DNA from: Lachnospiraceae bacterium
GTDB taxonomy: Bacteria > Bacillota > Clostridia > Lachnospirales > Lachnospiraceae
Length of the DNA stretch: 64,000 nucleotides
Direction of reading: 5' to 3'
NCBI GenBank assembly: GCA_017521985.1
Contig: JAFXAZ010000113.1
Location: forward strand, 1-64,000
Shown: positions 1 to 8,677 of the stretch, in pieces
Position numbering within the stretch: position 1 is the stretch's first letter
How the letters are laid out: every line of letters begins with the position of its first letter
Position numbers and translations under genes: made by a program
The notes under the pieces: model-generated
What the model was told of the DNA's origin: nothing
The model's database searches: none
The model's input: only the letters and a program-made list of their open reading frames with translations

Positions 1-1
1 C

Positions 2-136
2 ATTGGAAGGTCTGCGAAGCATGCCCAAAAACAGAAAAGAATCGGATATATTCACTTTTCCGGCATTGCATACTGCCATAATATCCTGATTCTAGCTTCC
101 GGAGAGGGATACTATCCCCATACAGTTCTCGGCTAA
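2..136 (+). CDS. 3' end of an unidentified gene (partial)
   Basis: An open frame enters from the left edge and stops with TAA at 134-136, giving about 44 residues that end in ASGEGYYPHTVLG. Of the three forward frames this one is the longest and most protein-like. A good forward terminator follows at 175-210, which fits a gene ending here. No family is recognised and the fragment is too short to assign. It could also be non-coding. Confidence 0.3.
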   Translation: MGRSAKHAQKQKRIGYIHFSGIAYCHNILILASGEGYYPHTVLG

Positions 137-174
137 AGTTCAGCGAATTGGTACAATTATGAAGAATCACATTT

Positions 175-210
175 AGAGCAGTTCCACATTTAGGTAGACT
201 GCTCTTTTTA
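175..210 (+). terminator. Rho-independent terminator, forward
   Basis: The inverted repeat AGAGCAGT / ACTGCTCT has a 15-base loop and is followed directly by TTTTTA. It would end transcription of whatever reads in from the left edge. The rest of 211-394 has no gene; it is very AT-rich and holds the short direct repeat listed separately. Confidence 0.6.
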
Positions 211-285
211 TCTGCTCAAAATGTGATACTTCACTTAAACATTTTACCAAAAAATATAATTATTTCAATACCAAAAATACTATAA

Positions 286-334
286 AATATATTTTTTTCA
301 ATATTCAAACAAGCAAATAATATATTTTTTTCAA
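286..334. repeat. Short AT-rich direct repeat
   Basis: A 16-base AT-rich sequence (AATATA, then seven T and CAA) occurs at 286-301 and again at 319-334, a period of 33 bases. Both copies are followed by related CAA/AAGCAAA sequence. It lies in the otherwise empty stretch beyond the last gene of the glycan locus. No function is assigned. Confidence 0.5.
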
Positions 335-394
335 CACAAGCAAAAAGCCCCGGAAAACCGCAATGTACAGATTTGGCATTTTTCATTTAATACA

Positions 395-424
395 AGAGGC
401 AGGTATCTCGCTGCACCTGCCTCT
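395..424 (-). terminator. Terminator-like hairpin after the GH2 gene
   Basis: AGAGGCAGGT pairs with ACCTGCCTCT around a 10-base loop just beyond the stop codon of the minus-strand GH2 gene at 433. The minus strand then reads TTGTATTAAATG, a weak T-tract; the plus strand side reads TTCTTTC. It probably ends the operon that finishes with the GH2 gene and may work in both directions. Confidence 0.55.
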
Positions 425-432
425 TCTTTCTC

Positions 433-2220
433 TTATAATACACTATTTTTCCGCGTATTAATTTCTTTAATAATCTCTGGTTCCACCTTGAAGTTTCTAT
501 CAATATCCATCAGACCATTGATTTCCTGCTGTACGTCCGTCACCTGTGTATAACAATAACCACAAACATGTGGTAATTCCTTTATGGCAGTGGTAATATC
601 ATCAAACCTTTGGATAAAATTCTCTATGGAAGTTTCCTTTCCGCCATATCCCCAGCCGGAATCACCGTTATCATATGCAATACCGCCAAACTCACTAATG
701 ATGATTGGCTGGCCTTTATATTCATATCCATCCGCAAAGGCAGCATAAAAACGATTAAAGAAAACCTCTGACTTCAAAATCTCGTCCTTGTACTCTGAAT
801 AACGCTGTTTGAAAACAACTCCTGCTTTCTCATAATCATGCAGTGTTAAAATATCAGATATGGTGTGTTCCCAGCCGTCATTTACAATAACAGGGCGCAT
901 CTTGTCCATGCTTTTTGTCAAATAATAAATTGCTTCCGTAAAGTGCTGCTGCTCTTTGCAAGTCTTTATTCGCTCAATTCCCCAGGATTCATTGAAAGGT
1001 GTCCATGTAATAATACAAGGATGATTATAATTCTGTTTTACAATTTCCATCCACTCAGAGGTAAATACGTTAACTGCATAATCAGAGAACTGATACGCTG
1101 CTGCTGCCTCGCTCCATACCAGCAAGCCTTTCACATCACACCAGTACAGAAAACGCTCGTCCTCTGTCTTTTGGTGTTTACGAAGACCATTATATCCCAT
1201 AGCGAGGATCTTTTCGATGTCCTCAATCAGTGCTTTTTCACTCGGCGGTGTTAAATGCGAATCCTTCCAATACCCCTGATCTAGAATCAGACGCTGATAG
1301 AGCGGTTGTCCATTCAGCATAATTTGAGAACCATCTATACGGATTTCACGCATAGCACAGTAAGAGCCAACTTCATCCAGCACTTTATTATTATCTAAAA
1401 TACGGAACGTCACGTCATAAAGATACGGATGTTCCGGTGCCCATGTTTTAGCAGCCATTTGGATATTGATATCGCCCTTCATAGCCATGTCTATGCTTTG
1501 CTTAACGTGCTTTTGGGTTAACGCCGTCATGGTTCGATTTATCAATTTGTCTTCAAACCAAACAGTAGCTTCAAAGAAAAGCTGTCCATCTAAAAAATCC
1601 TCCGGAGCATTTACATCCACTTCCAGTTCCATGCAGAAATCCTGAATATTCGGAGTCATTTTTACATAATCCAGGTTAATATTTGGTACATATTCCGTCC
1701 ATACCGTTTTCCAAATACCGGTAGTCTGTACATACCAGCAACGGAAATTTTCATCGCTCCAACGCTGCTTTCCACGAGGCTGCTGTATGTCAAAGGAATC
1801 CTCTACCTTAACAGTCAGTTCGTTTTCTCCGTCTTGCACAAGATTTGTAATATCAAAGGAAAATCTTGCGTAGCCACCTCTGTGGCTACCTGCAAATTGT
1901 CCGTTCACCCACAGCTTGGTAATAAAATCAGCTCCTTCGAAATGTATCACATAATTATTTTTTCCTAATTTGCTACCATCTACTACAATCTGCTTATGAT
2001 ACCAAATACGGTCATGACGGCTTTCATCCCGAATGCCGCTAAGCTTTGTTTCATATGTAAACGGTACCTGAATCTGCAAATCACTTTCAAATTTTCTATA
2101 CCAGTTTTCCTTTTCGCCAACATTTTCATCATCAAATCTAAAGTCCCAACATCCGTTTAAATTTTCCCAATTCTTACGTACAAACTGCGGACGTGGATAG
2201 TCTTTTATGTAACATTTCAT
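433..2220 (-). CDS. Glycoside hydrolase family 2 enzyme (beta-galactosidase/glucuronidase type)
   Basis: The 595-residue protein has the GH2 order: an N-terminal jelly-roll sugar-binding domain (about 1-175, starting PRPQFVRKNWENLNG), an Ig-like domain (about 180-295), then a TIM barrel. The acid/base is Glu411 in FNESWG and the nucleophile is Glu510 in IISEFGG. It lacks the C-terminal Asn-x-Lys motif of beta-glucuronidases, so its substrate is not fixed; galactosidase, mannosidase or arabinosidase activity are all possible. No signal peptide is visible, so it probably acts in the cytoplasm on imported oligosaccharides. It starts 13 bases after the stop of the beta-glucuronidase gene and is last in the operon. 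Confidence 0.9.
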   Translation of the reverse strand: MKCYIKDYPRPQFVRKNWENLNGCWDFRFDDENVGEKENWYRKFESDLQIQVPFTYETKLSGIRDESRHDRIWYHKQIVVDGSKLGKNNYVIHFEGADFITKLWVNGQFAGSHRGGYARFSFDITNLVQDGENELTVKVEDSFDIQQPRGKQRWSDENFRCWYVQTTGIWKTVWTEYVPNINLDYVKMTPNIQDFCMELEVDVNAPEDFLDGQLFFEATVWFEDKLINRTMTALTQKHVKQSIDMAMKGDINIQMAAKTWAPEHPYLYDVTFRILDNNKVLDEVGSYCAMREIRIDGSQIMLNGQPLYQRLILDQGYWKDSHLTPPSEKALIEDIEKILAMGYNGLRKHQKTEDERFLYWCDVKGLLVWSEAAAAYQFSDYAVNVFTSEWMEIVKQNYNHPCIITWTPFNESWGIERIKTCKEQQHFTEAIYYLTKSMDKMRPVIVNDGWEHTISDILTLHDYEKAGVVFKQRYSEYKDEILKSEVFFNRFYAAFADGYEYKGQPIIISEFGGIAYDNGDSGWGYGGKETSIENFIQRFDDITTAIKELPHVCGYCYTQVTDVQQEINGLMDIDRNFKVEPEIIKEINTRKNSVL

Positions 2221-2233
2221 TCAACCATTTCTC

Positions 2234-3982
2234 CTATTTTGTAGTCCATCTCTTTTTAATAACGAAAGCCACACTCTTAGGCTGGCGTTGTCTTGTAAAA
2301 ATCCCCTTTTTGTTCCCATCAAAACGCTTCAATCCAAAAGAGGTCATAAAATCTGCAAATGCCCACAAATGCTCACCGACAACAAAATCACAATCATCCA
2401 ACGCTCTGTTGTTTTCATTGTAATATTCAATCTGATATTCTTCTGAAAAAATAACTTCCGGCAGCTTATGTAATCCTGCAATAGCATCTGTCCCATATTC
2501 AGACATGATAATTGGTTTTTGATATTTTTCATACCACTTATGAAATTCTGTTGTCAACCTTGGATATATAGACTCTATTTTACCCAAATCATAATACCAT
2601 GAATAATATCGATTAATGCATAATACATCAAATAAATGCGACACTTTATCAAGTTCTACACCTACAACCATAACATTAGCAATTGGTCTAGTTTTATCTA
2701 ATGAACGTATATGGTTTGCCACTTCGGTAAAATATTGTACCGCATTTTCCTCACTGGTTCTGGCTTCGTTAGCGACACTCCACATAATTACACAAGGATG
2801 GTTCTTATCTCGCTGATACAACTCAGTCAAGGTATCTTTATGATGCTTTAAAGTCTCTTCATCAACGGCTCCTTTTTCAAACACGACTCTGTCCGGCCAG
2901 AAATTCATTCCCACTGCAGGAACCTCATCAATAACCAAAAAGCCCTGACGGTCTGCCATTTGCATAATTTCCTCTGAATATGGATAGTGCGAGGTTCTAA
3001 AGGAATTCGCCCCAATCCATTTCAACAGTTCAAAATCTCTTACATTCAAGGCATCATCCAAGCCTTTTCCCTTAATATCACTGTCCTCGTGCTTGCCAAA
3101 TCCCTTTAAATAAACCGGCTTTCCATTGAGTAATATTTGCTTTTCGGTGACTTCAATTGTTCTGATACCAACAGGCAATGTATAATGATCCTCTCCAACC
3201 CGGATATCTAGTTGATAAAGATATGCTGCCCTTACATCCCAAAAGCAAGCATTTTTAACTACCATTTTTCCTTTTAAATCACTGGTTTTAGCGACAACGT
3301 TTCCCTCTTCATCTGCTAAAGTTATTTCTGCATCTCCTAAATCCCCTTCCATTATTATGTCATAATTAATAATACCATCTTTTCCCGCAATATCCGTGAT
3401 AACCGTGATATCTTTGATATACCTTTTAGGGGTTGTATATATCCTAACCGGTCTATGAATACCGGAATAATTAAAGAAATCAAACTGATATTCCTGCTCC
3501 TTTTCTCCTTCCCGACAATAGGTTGCATCTGCATCCTTTATAAAACCGAAAGGCAAACAGGTAGAATCTAACATATTGCTAACTGCTACCGTCACTCTGT
3601 TTTTTCCCGGCTTCACATATTCATTTAATTCCGCTTCAAATGGAAGGAAGCCACCTTTATGCTGTGTGAGCTTTTTGCCATTTATATACACGACAGCATG
3701 ATGCGTCACACTCCCAAACCGTAATACCAATCGCTTATCCATCCAATCAGCAGGAATAGCAAAATCTCTTTCGTACCATACCCAACCAACATGATCCCGC
3801 AATGTTCTATCCGTTGTAATATCGTTGTAGCTTGCAGGAACAGGCATCTCTATAGAATTAACCAAAGGAGCTTCAAACCACTTTTCCTCCACACCTTGAT
3901 CGAGCCAGTCCTCTTTTTTAAACTTCCATATACCATTCAATATTTTTACTTGTCTTACTTCATTTTCAATAGGAAATAACAT
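2234..3982 (-). CDS. uidA: Beta-glucuronidase (GH2)
   Basis: The 582-residue protein removes terminal beta-glucuronic acid from glycans or conjugates. It has the GH2 sandwich, Ig-like and TIM-barrel domains. Catalytic residues are Glu406 (acid/base, SVANEART) and Glu495 (nucleophile, MSEYGTD). The carboxylate-recognising Asn-x-Lys motif is present as GNKKGIFTR, Asn557 and Lys559, matching Asn566/Lys568 of the E. coli enzyme from memory. The active-site Loop 1 region (about 355-380) appears shorter than in E. coli. No signal peptide is seen, so it is cytoplasmic. It sits 14 bases after glycerate kinase and just before a second GH2 gene, suggesting cleavage of an imported glucuronide-containing oligosaccharide. 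Confidence 0.93.
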   Translation of the reverse strand: MLFPIENEVRQVKILNGIWKFKKEDWLDQGVEEKWFEAPLVNSIEMPVPASYNDITTDRTLRDHVGWVWYERDFAIPADWMDKRLVLRFGSVTHHAVVYINGKKLTQHKGGFLPFEAELNEYVKPGKNRVTVAVSNMLDSTCLPFGFIKDADATYCREGEKEQEYQFDFFNYSGIHRPVRIYTTPKRYIKDITVITDIAGKDGIINYDIIMEGDLGDAEITLADEEGNVVAKTSDLKGKMVVKNACFWDVRAAYLYQLDIRVGEDHYTLPVGIRTIEVTEKQILLNGKPVYLKGFGKHEDSDIKGKGLDDALNVRDFELLKWIGANSFRTSHYPYSEEIMQMADRQGFLVIDEVPAVGMNFWPDRVVFEKGAVDEETLKHHKDTLTELYQRDKNHPCVIMWSVANEARTSEENAVQYFTEVANHIRSLDKTRPIANVMVVGVELDKVSHLFDVLCINRYYSWYYDLGKIESIYPRLTTEFHKWYEKYQKPIIMSEYGTDAIAGLHKLPEVIFSEEYQIEYYNENNRALDDCDFVVGEHLWAFADFMTSFGLKRFDGNKKGIFTRQRQPKSVAFVIKKRWTTK

Positions 3983-3996
3983 TTTTCTCTCCTTCC

Positions 3997-5151
3997 TTAA
4001 AATTTAGGGGATATATTTCTTGCATTAATCAAGCGAAATACTTGTTCTACGCTAGAAATCATGTTTGCTTTTGCATTGCTGCTATCCATTGCTTCTTGTA
4101 ACGTACAAACCTTACGAAGAATTGGAAAGAAAGCATCAATGCCGTGGTCATTACATGCTATGGCATCATCTGTTACGCTTCCAGAAAACGCCAAAACACT
4201 TTTGTCGTACTTTTTTGCAATGTCAGCTACGCCAATCGGTGCTTTTCCGAAAATGGTTTGTCCATCCAGTCTACCTTCGCCAGTGACTACAATATCCGCA
4301 TTCTTGATATAATCTTCTAACTTTGTTTCTTCCAGCACAATCTTAATACCAGATTCCAACACGGCATTGGTATAAGCCAAGAAAGCAAAGCCCATCCCTC
4401 CGGCAGCACCGGTTCCCGGATATTTTGCATTTGCTTTTTCATATTTAGCTGCAGTCAAAGCAGCATAAGCACCAAGCCATTGGTCCATCTGTACAATCAT
4501 AGATGGAGTTGCACCTTTTTGAGGTCCGAAAATAGTACTGCACCCTGTTTCACCGCACAGAGGATTGGTTACATCGCACGCTATACGGAAGTCACACTCC
4601 TTCAATTCCGGAATAACATTTTCATCAGTAATGGTTTTCAGTTGTTCCAAGCCTTTTGCACCCAAGGCAACCTGCTTGCCATTTTGATCAAGCATACCAT
4701 ACCCCAATGCCTGAAGCATGCCAACACCACCATCATTCGTAGCACTACCACCAATACCTACAATAAAATGACGACACCCCTTTTTGATTGCATCCTTAAT
4801 CACTTCTCCAACACCATAGGTGGTTGTATTTAGTGGATTACGTTCCTGTTCACAAACCAAAGTGATACCTGCCGCACCAGACATTTCTACGATAGCGGTT
4901 CTTGAATTTTCCAAAATGCCATATGTACATTCTACCGGAGTACCTAATGGACCCGTAACGGTTACTTTTTCTAATTTACCATTCATGCCAAGAGCTAGTG
5001 CTTCCACTGTACCCTCGCCGCCATCAGCCAAAGGACGTACGCACACATTGGCATCAGGTATTGCTCTTAATATACCTTCCTTGATTGCATTGCCTGCCTC
5101 CAGACTGGAAAGACTTCCCTTTAAGGAATCAATCGCTACTACAATGTTCAT
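3997..5151 (-). CDS. Glycerate kinase (GarK/GlxK type)
   Basis: The 384-residue protein phosphorylates glycerate and feeds it to glycolysis. It begins IVVAIDSLKGSLSS and contains ADGGEGT, GIGGSATNDGGVG and GEGRLDGQT, which are typical of the type I glycerate kinase family; length is also typical. The start follows GAGGAGGCTGATTT. Placement between the sensor kinase and beta-glucuronidase suggests that the glycan acid released here (glucuronate or a relative) is broken down to glycerate, as in glucarate/galactarate or hydroxypyruvate routes. The intervening enzymes are not in this window. Confidence 0.92.
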   Translation of the reverse strand: MNIVVAIDSLKGSLSSLEAGNAIKEGILRAIPDANVCVRPLADGGEGTVEALALGMNGKLEKVTVTGPLGTPVECTYGILENSRTAIVEMSGAAGITLVCEQERNPLNTTTYGVGEVIKDAIKKGCRHFIVGIGGSATNDGGVGMLQALGYGMLDQNGKQVALGAKGLEQLKTITDENVIPELKECDFRIACDVTNPLCGETGCSTIFGPQKGATPSMIVQMDQWLGAYAALTAAKYEKANAKYPGTGAAGGMGFAFLAYTNAVLESGIKIVLEETKLEDYIKNADIVVTGEGRLDGQTIFGKAPIGVADIAKKYDKSVLAFSGSVTDDAIACNDHGIDAFFPILRKVCTLQEAMDSSNAKANMISSVEQVFRLINARNISPKF

Positions 5152-5190
5152 AAATCAGCCTCCTCGTTATAAATTTTAAATACGAATGAA

Positions 5191-5210
5191 CCTTATCAAA
5201 CCTGATAAGG
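5191..5210 (-). terminator. Hairpin at the end of the sensor kinase gene
   Basis: CCTTATCA and TGATAAGG form an 8-bp stem with a 4-base loop, overlapping the stop codon of the sensor kinase. No strong T-run follows on the minus strand (TTCATTCG). It may reduce read-through into glycerate kinase or stabilise the upstream mRNA; a full terminator is doubtful. Confidence 0.4.
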
Positions 5211-6920
5211 CAAATTGAGAATCACCTTAGTTCCATGCCCTATCTTACTCTCCACAATAATGCCATAAGAATCACCAAAGGCCAAATTAATGCGCTGATG
5301 CACATTACTGAGACCGATATGACTGCTTTCTTTAATGACACTTTTACGAATACTACTATTAATTTCCGTTACTTTTTCGTTTGAAATTCCAAGGCCCGAA
5401 TCTTGTACTATAATACTCAATATATCGTCATTTCTAATAGCAGATATCCTAACCGTGCCGTTTTTGGAATATGGTTTTATGCCATATTCAATTGCATTCT
5501 CCACAATCGGTTGGAGCATCATCTTAATTACCTTACAATTTATATGTTGCTCTAAACCTTCAAATTCTACACTGAAGCTGTTCCTCAAGCGTTTTTGCTG
5601 TATATACAAATACTTCTTTACATAAATAATTTCATCTTGTAATGTTATAAACGTGTCTGAATCCTCCAAGGATATTCTCATCAGCTGTGATAAATTAATA
5701 ATCATCTCAGAAACAACATTTTCTTCCCCCAGTTCACCGATTGCCATCCAATTAATAGTTTCCAGAGTATTATTGATGAAATGAGGATTTATTTGCGCCT
5801 GCAATGCAACTGACTGTGCCTTTTTAAGTAACTTAATTCTCTCAAGAAGCTCTTCTTCAACATTTTTCTTTCTCGAAAGTGTTGCGTATATGGAATTCAT
5901 GATATAGCTCACTTCATCTTTATTTTGTAATAGCTTGCTTTCCCTCTCCTCCGGTATCGTCTCCAGTGCCTTCATTATTTCTCTGAATGGGTCAAATATT
6001 TTTCTTGAAATATAAAGCGCAAACAAAGTGGATATCACTACCATGATTACAATAAACGTTATGATATATATTCTGATATTCATTAACATTTTCTCTAAAG
6101 GCAATCGATTCATTTGCACTGCTATTTCCAAATCACACACATTCAATTTATTCAATTTTGCAATAACATCTTCATTCTCCAAAAACATGGAAGAATTCTC
6201 TATTTTCATTCCATTGTTATCCATGGTACTATCATAAAGCAACTGCCCGTTCCCTATAATAAATAGTGAAACATCTTCATTGTAAGAGAATATTTTTTTT
6301 AGTTTTTCTATACTCATATTAATGATTGCAACACCTTTTCGTCCACTGCTGTAACTGGTTGTATAATAAAAAACTACAGATTCCTTTCTTTCCTCACCTA
6401 CTTTTCTGTCAAGGTATTTGACTTGAAACATTTCACCGTTGTCTTCCCAATTATCAATACACTCTTTATCAATAAAGTTCTTATACTCATAACGACCTTT
6501 TTCCGAAATCACAACATCACTATAGGGTGCATAAACATATACCCCATCAATAACATCCGTGGATAAATTATATAACGCCAGAAATTTTAATATACTGTGC
6601 ACATCATAAAAATAATCCTTTTCGATACTTTCTGCACGATAAAAAAGCTCTACATCCGAATCAAAGCTCAGCATAATGGCTTTATTCTGTATCTCACGAA
6701 ATACACTCTCCACATCCATTGTAATTCTGGTAATTATTTGTTCCGTGTAAACCTTTTCTTCGCTTTTTTGAATGTAACCGTAAGAATAATAAGAAATTCC
6801 CAAAACGCAAATGAACGGCAATATAATCAACAAAAAAATCAGTACCAGATTTTTAAAGAAAATACTATGAAACCGATAATTCTTAATACATTGCTTCCAG
6901 CTATATTTAACGCTCTTCAT
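5196..6920 (-). CDS. Sensor histidine kinase, YesM family
   Basis: The 574-residue membrane kinase has one N-terminal transmembrane helix (about 23-47), an extracellular sensing domain (about 50-280), a second helix (about 283-305), a HAMP-like linker and a cytoplasmic kinase. The phosphorylated His380 lies in INPHFINNTLE, the hallmark of the YesM/LytS-like group. The ATPase domain shows an N-box (VENAIEYGI) and DSGLGIS. It overlaps the response-regulator gene by 14 bases, so the two form a co-translated pair. Such pairs normally sense extracellular sugars and control the neighbouring ABC importer. Confidence 0.93.
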   Translation of the reverse strand: MKSVKYSWKQCIKNYRFHSIFFKNLVLIFLLIILPFICVLGISYYSYGYIQKSEEKVYTEQIITRITMDVESVFREIQNKAIMLSFDSDVELFYRAESIEKDYFYDVHSILKFLALYNLSTDVIDGVYVYAPYSDVVISEKGRYEYKNFIDKECIDNWEDNGEMFQVKYLDRKVGEERKESVVFYYTTSYSSGRKGVAIINMSIEKLKKIFSYNEDVSLFIIGNGQLLYDSTMDNNGMKIENSSMFLENEDVIAKLNKLNVCDLEIAVQMNRLPLEKMLMNIRIYIITFIVIMVVISTLFALYISRKIFDPFREIMKALETIPEERESKLLQNKDEVSYIMNSIYATLSRKKNVEEELLERIKLLKKAQSVALQAQINPHFINNTLETINWMAIGELGEENVVSEMIINLSQLMRISLEDSDTFITLQDEIIYVKKYLYIQQKRLRNSFSVEFEGLEQHINCKVIKMMLQPIVENAIEYGIKPYSKNGTVRISAIRNDDILSIIVQDSGLGISNEKVTEINSSIRKSVIKESSHIGLSNVHQRINLAFGDSYGIIVESKIGHGTKVILNLPYQV

Positions 6921-8499
6921 TTACTCCATCTCCTAGCTTTAATACTTCATTGCGATATTGATTTGGATAATAACCACTAAAATTTTGAAAAAGCTTTGAA
7001 AAATGACGTGGGGTTTTGTATCCCAGCCGCTCCCCTACTTGGTAAACCTTATATTGTGGATCACGTAAAAGTTCCGCTGCCTTTTCCATTTTTCTTTTGG
7101 TTACCAACTGTAAAAACGTTTCCCCTATTTGCTTTTTTAATATTCGATTTAACTGGGAAGAACTTATAAACAACTCATTCGCCACATCTTCCAGATTTAT
7201 ATCATCATAAATATGTAAGTCCACATACTCCATCATTCTGTTTACAAGGCTGCTTTTATCAAATTGAGCTGACATAGCTTCATTTGATTTCATGACATCA
7301 AAAATCTGATTACAAACCTCTACCATGTGACTATCATCTTCCAGATTCAGGATATTGTGATAATCCAAATATGGTTGTACTCTCATGTACAATGCCTGAT
7401 TATTTTCCTGAAGAAAATTGCTGATATTGAAGAAAATATCTATAAGGAAGTTTGTTTTACACTTAATATCATTTATATCCATGCTTAGTAAAATATTAAT
7501 TACCATTTTTTTTGCAGTGCTGATATTTCCCATCATGATGTTAGTCATAATAATTTTTTTTTGCTCTTTTAGCATTAGACCAATCTCAGTTTTACTAACA
7601 AAGACCTCTCTTGAATTCTTATTATGATCCATTATACAAACCATGGACTCATAATATCTGACCGGTGTAATAGTCGCCTTTACATGAAATACCTCTTGAA
7701 ACTGTCCAACAAAGCTTTCACATATTTCATTGCAAAGCTTCATATTTTCTTCCCATGTTTCTCTGAGCTTTTTTGCCATTATAAACATTCGTAACTGTTC
7801 CTTATTTTTGTAAATTACATGGCAATAACATTCATTATCCATTATTTTAATAAAATTATAAATTGCTTCATCAAACTGATCTTTACCGTACTTCCATTCT
7901 CCGAGTATAAATTCATCATAATCTGTTATCACAAAATCAGCAATCATGCAAGGGTTCTGCTCTGCATTTATCTCCGGATACAACATCTGCAATTTTTGCT
8001 GAAGGCTATTTTTATCATGCAGAGTCCCCATGACAAGCTCATTGATAAATTGCTCTTCCAGAATTGGTTTCAACTCTGCCCATCTTGCTTCCACCTTTTT
8101 ACCAAATTCCAGATTTTTGGATTTCTCATCCAAATCTATCCTTATTCTCTTAAATACATTTTTTACATCTTCCACTTTACTTGGCTTTAATACATAATCT
8201 TCCACATTATATTTGATAGCCTGATGTATTAAATCAAACTCTTTATACCCACTAATAAATACAACCTTACACGGGATTTTGTTATCGTATATATATCTTG
8301 CAATATCAATACCGCTGATATACTTCATTTTCACATCCGTAAATACCACATCAATCGGCATGCTATTTAAACATTCTATAACCTCTGTTCCATCGTCAAA
8401 AACACCGGCTATTTCAAATCCCAGACTCTTCCAATCAACAAGCTTTACTAATCCATCCTGTATAAATTTTTCATCATCAGCAATAATTATCTTGTACAT
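6907..8499 (-). CDS. Response regulator with AraC-type DNA-binding domain, YesN family
   Basis: The 530-residue protein has an N-terminal receiver (about 1-120) with the acidic pair Asp8/Asp9, phospho-acceptor Asp55 (VVFTDVKM) and Lys104 (VLKPSK). A long middle region follows and then two AraC helix-turn-helix motifs (about 425-525), including SSSQLNRILKKQIG and the signature RLGYKTPRHFSKLF. AraC proteins bind tandem direct half-sites, so this is the natural candidate for binding the 21-bp-period element found upstream of four units in this locus. A degenerate half copy of the element lies upstream of this gene, suggesting autoregulation. Confidence 0.93.
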   Translation of the reverse strand: MYKIIIADDEKFIQDGLVKLVDWKSLGFEIAGVFDDGTEVIECLNSMPIDVVFTDVKMKYISGIDIARYIYDNKIPCKVVFISGYKEFDLIHQAIKYNVEDYVLKPSKVEDVKNVFKRIRIDLDEKSKNLEFGKKVEARWAELKPILEEQFINELVMGTLHDKNSLQQKLQMLYPEINAEQNPCMIADFVITDYDEFILGEWKYGKDQFDEAIYNFIKIMDNECYCHVIYKNKEQLRMFIMAKKLRETWEENMKLCNEICESFVGQFQEVFHVKATITPVRYYESMVCIMDHNKNSREVFVSKTEIGLMLKEQKKIIMTNIMMGNISTAKKMVINILLSMDINDIKCKTNFLIDIFFNISNFLQENNQALYMRVQPYLDYHNILNLEDDSHMVEVCNQIFDVMKSNEAMSAQFDKSSLVNRMMEYVDLHIYDDINLEDVANELFISSSQLNRILKKQIGETFLQLVTKRKMEKAAELLRDPQYKVYQVGERLGYKTPRHFSKLFQNFSGYYPNQYRNEVLKLGDGVNEER

Positions 8500-8545
8500 A
8501 CATCCACCATATCAATATATATTATCTTTTTTTAATGATACAACC

Positions 8546-8557
8546 AAAATCAGCCAT
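8546..8557 (-). promoter_or_regulatory. Degenerate copy of the regulon half-site upstream of the response regulator
   Basis: The plus strand reads ACAACC-AAAATCAGCCAT. The conserved half-site is ACAAC-AAAATCGGCAT, so this copy differs by small insertions and one substitution but keeps the flanking TTGTAT-like sequence on the minus strand. The second half-site at 21 bp is not evident. It lies about 47 bases upstream of the regulator start. Whether it is functional is uncertain. Confidence 0.3.
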
Positions 8558-8623
8558 CTTGCAACTATTACCATTTATTACTAAACATAAAACAGAAATG
8601 TTCGTATCCCTCTATACAGCAAA

Positions 8624-8655
8624 TCAAGCAGATTGTGATACCACAATCTGCTTGA
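8624..8655 (-). terminator. Strong hairpin after the ABC substrate-binding gene
   Basis: A perfect 14-bp stem, TCAAGCAGATTGTG paired with CACAATCTGCTTGA, with a 4-base loop lies 22 bases beyond the lipoprotein stop. On the minus strand it is followed by TTTGCTG, a short T-run. It separates the ABC importer from the two-component genes, probably as an attenuating terminator or an mRNA stabiliser. Confidence 0.65.
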
Positions 8656-8677
8656 CCAAATAGCTTATACTAGCTTA

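Noticed and set aside
345-390. A further regulon half-site in GATTTGGCAT downstream of the GH2 gene
   Set aside because: Only about half the positions match, the 21-bp partner is missing and no gene start follows.
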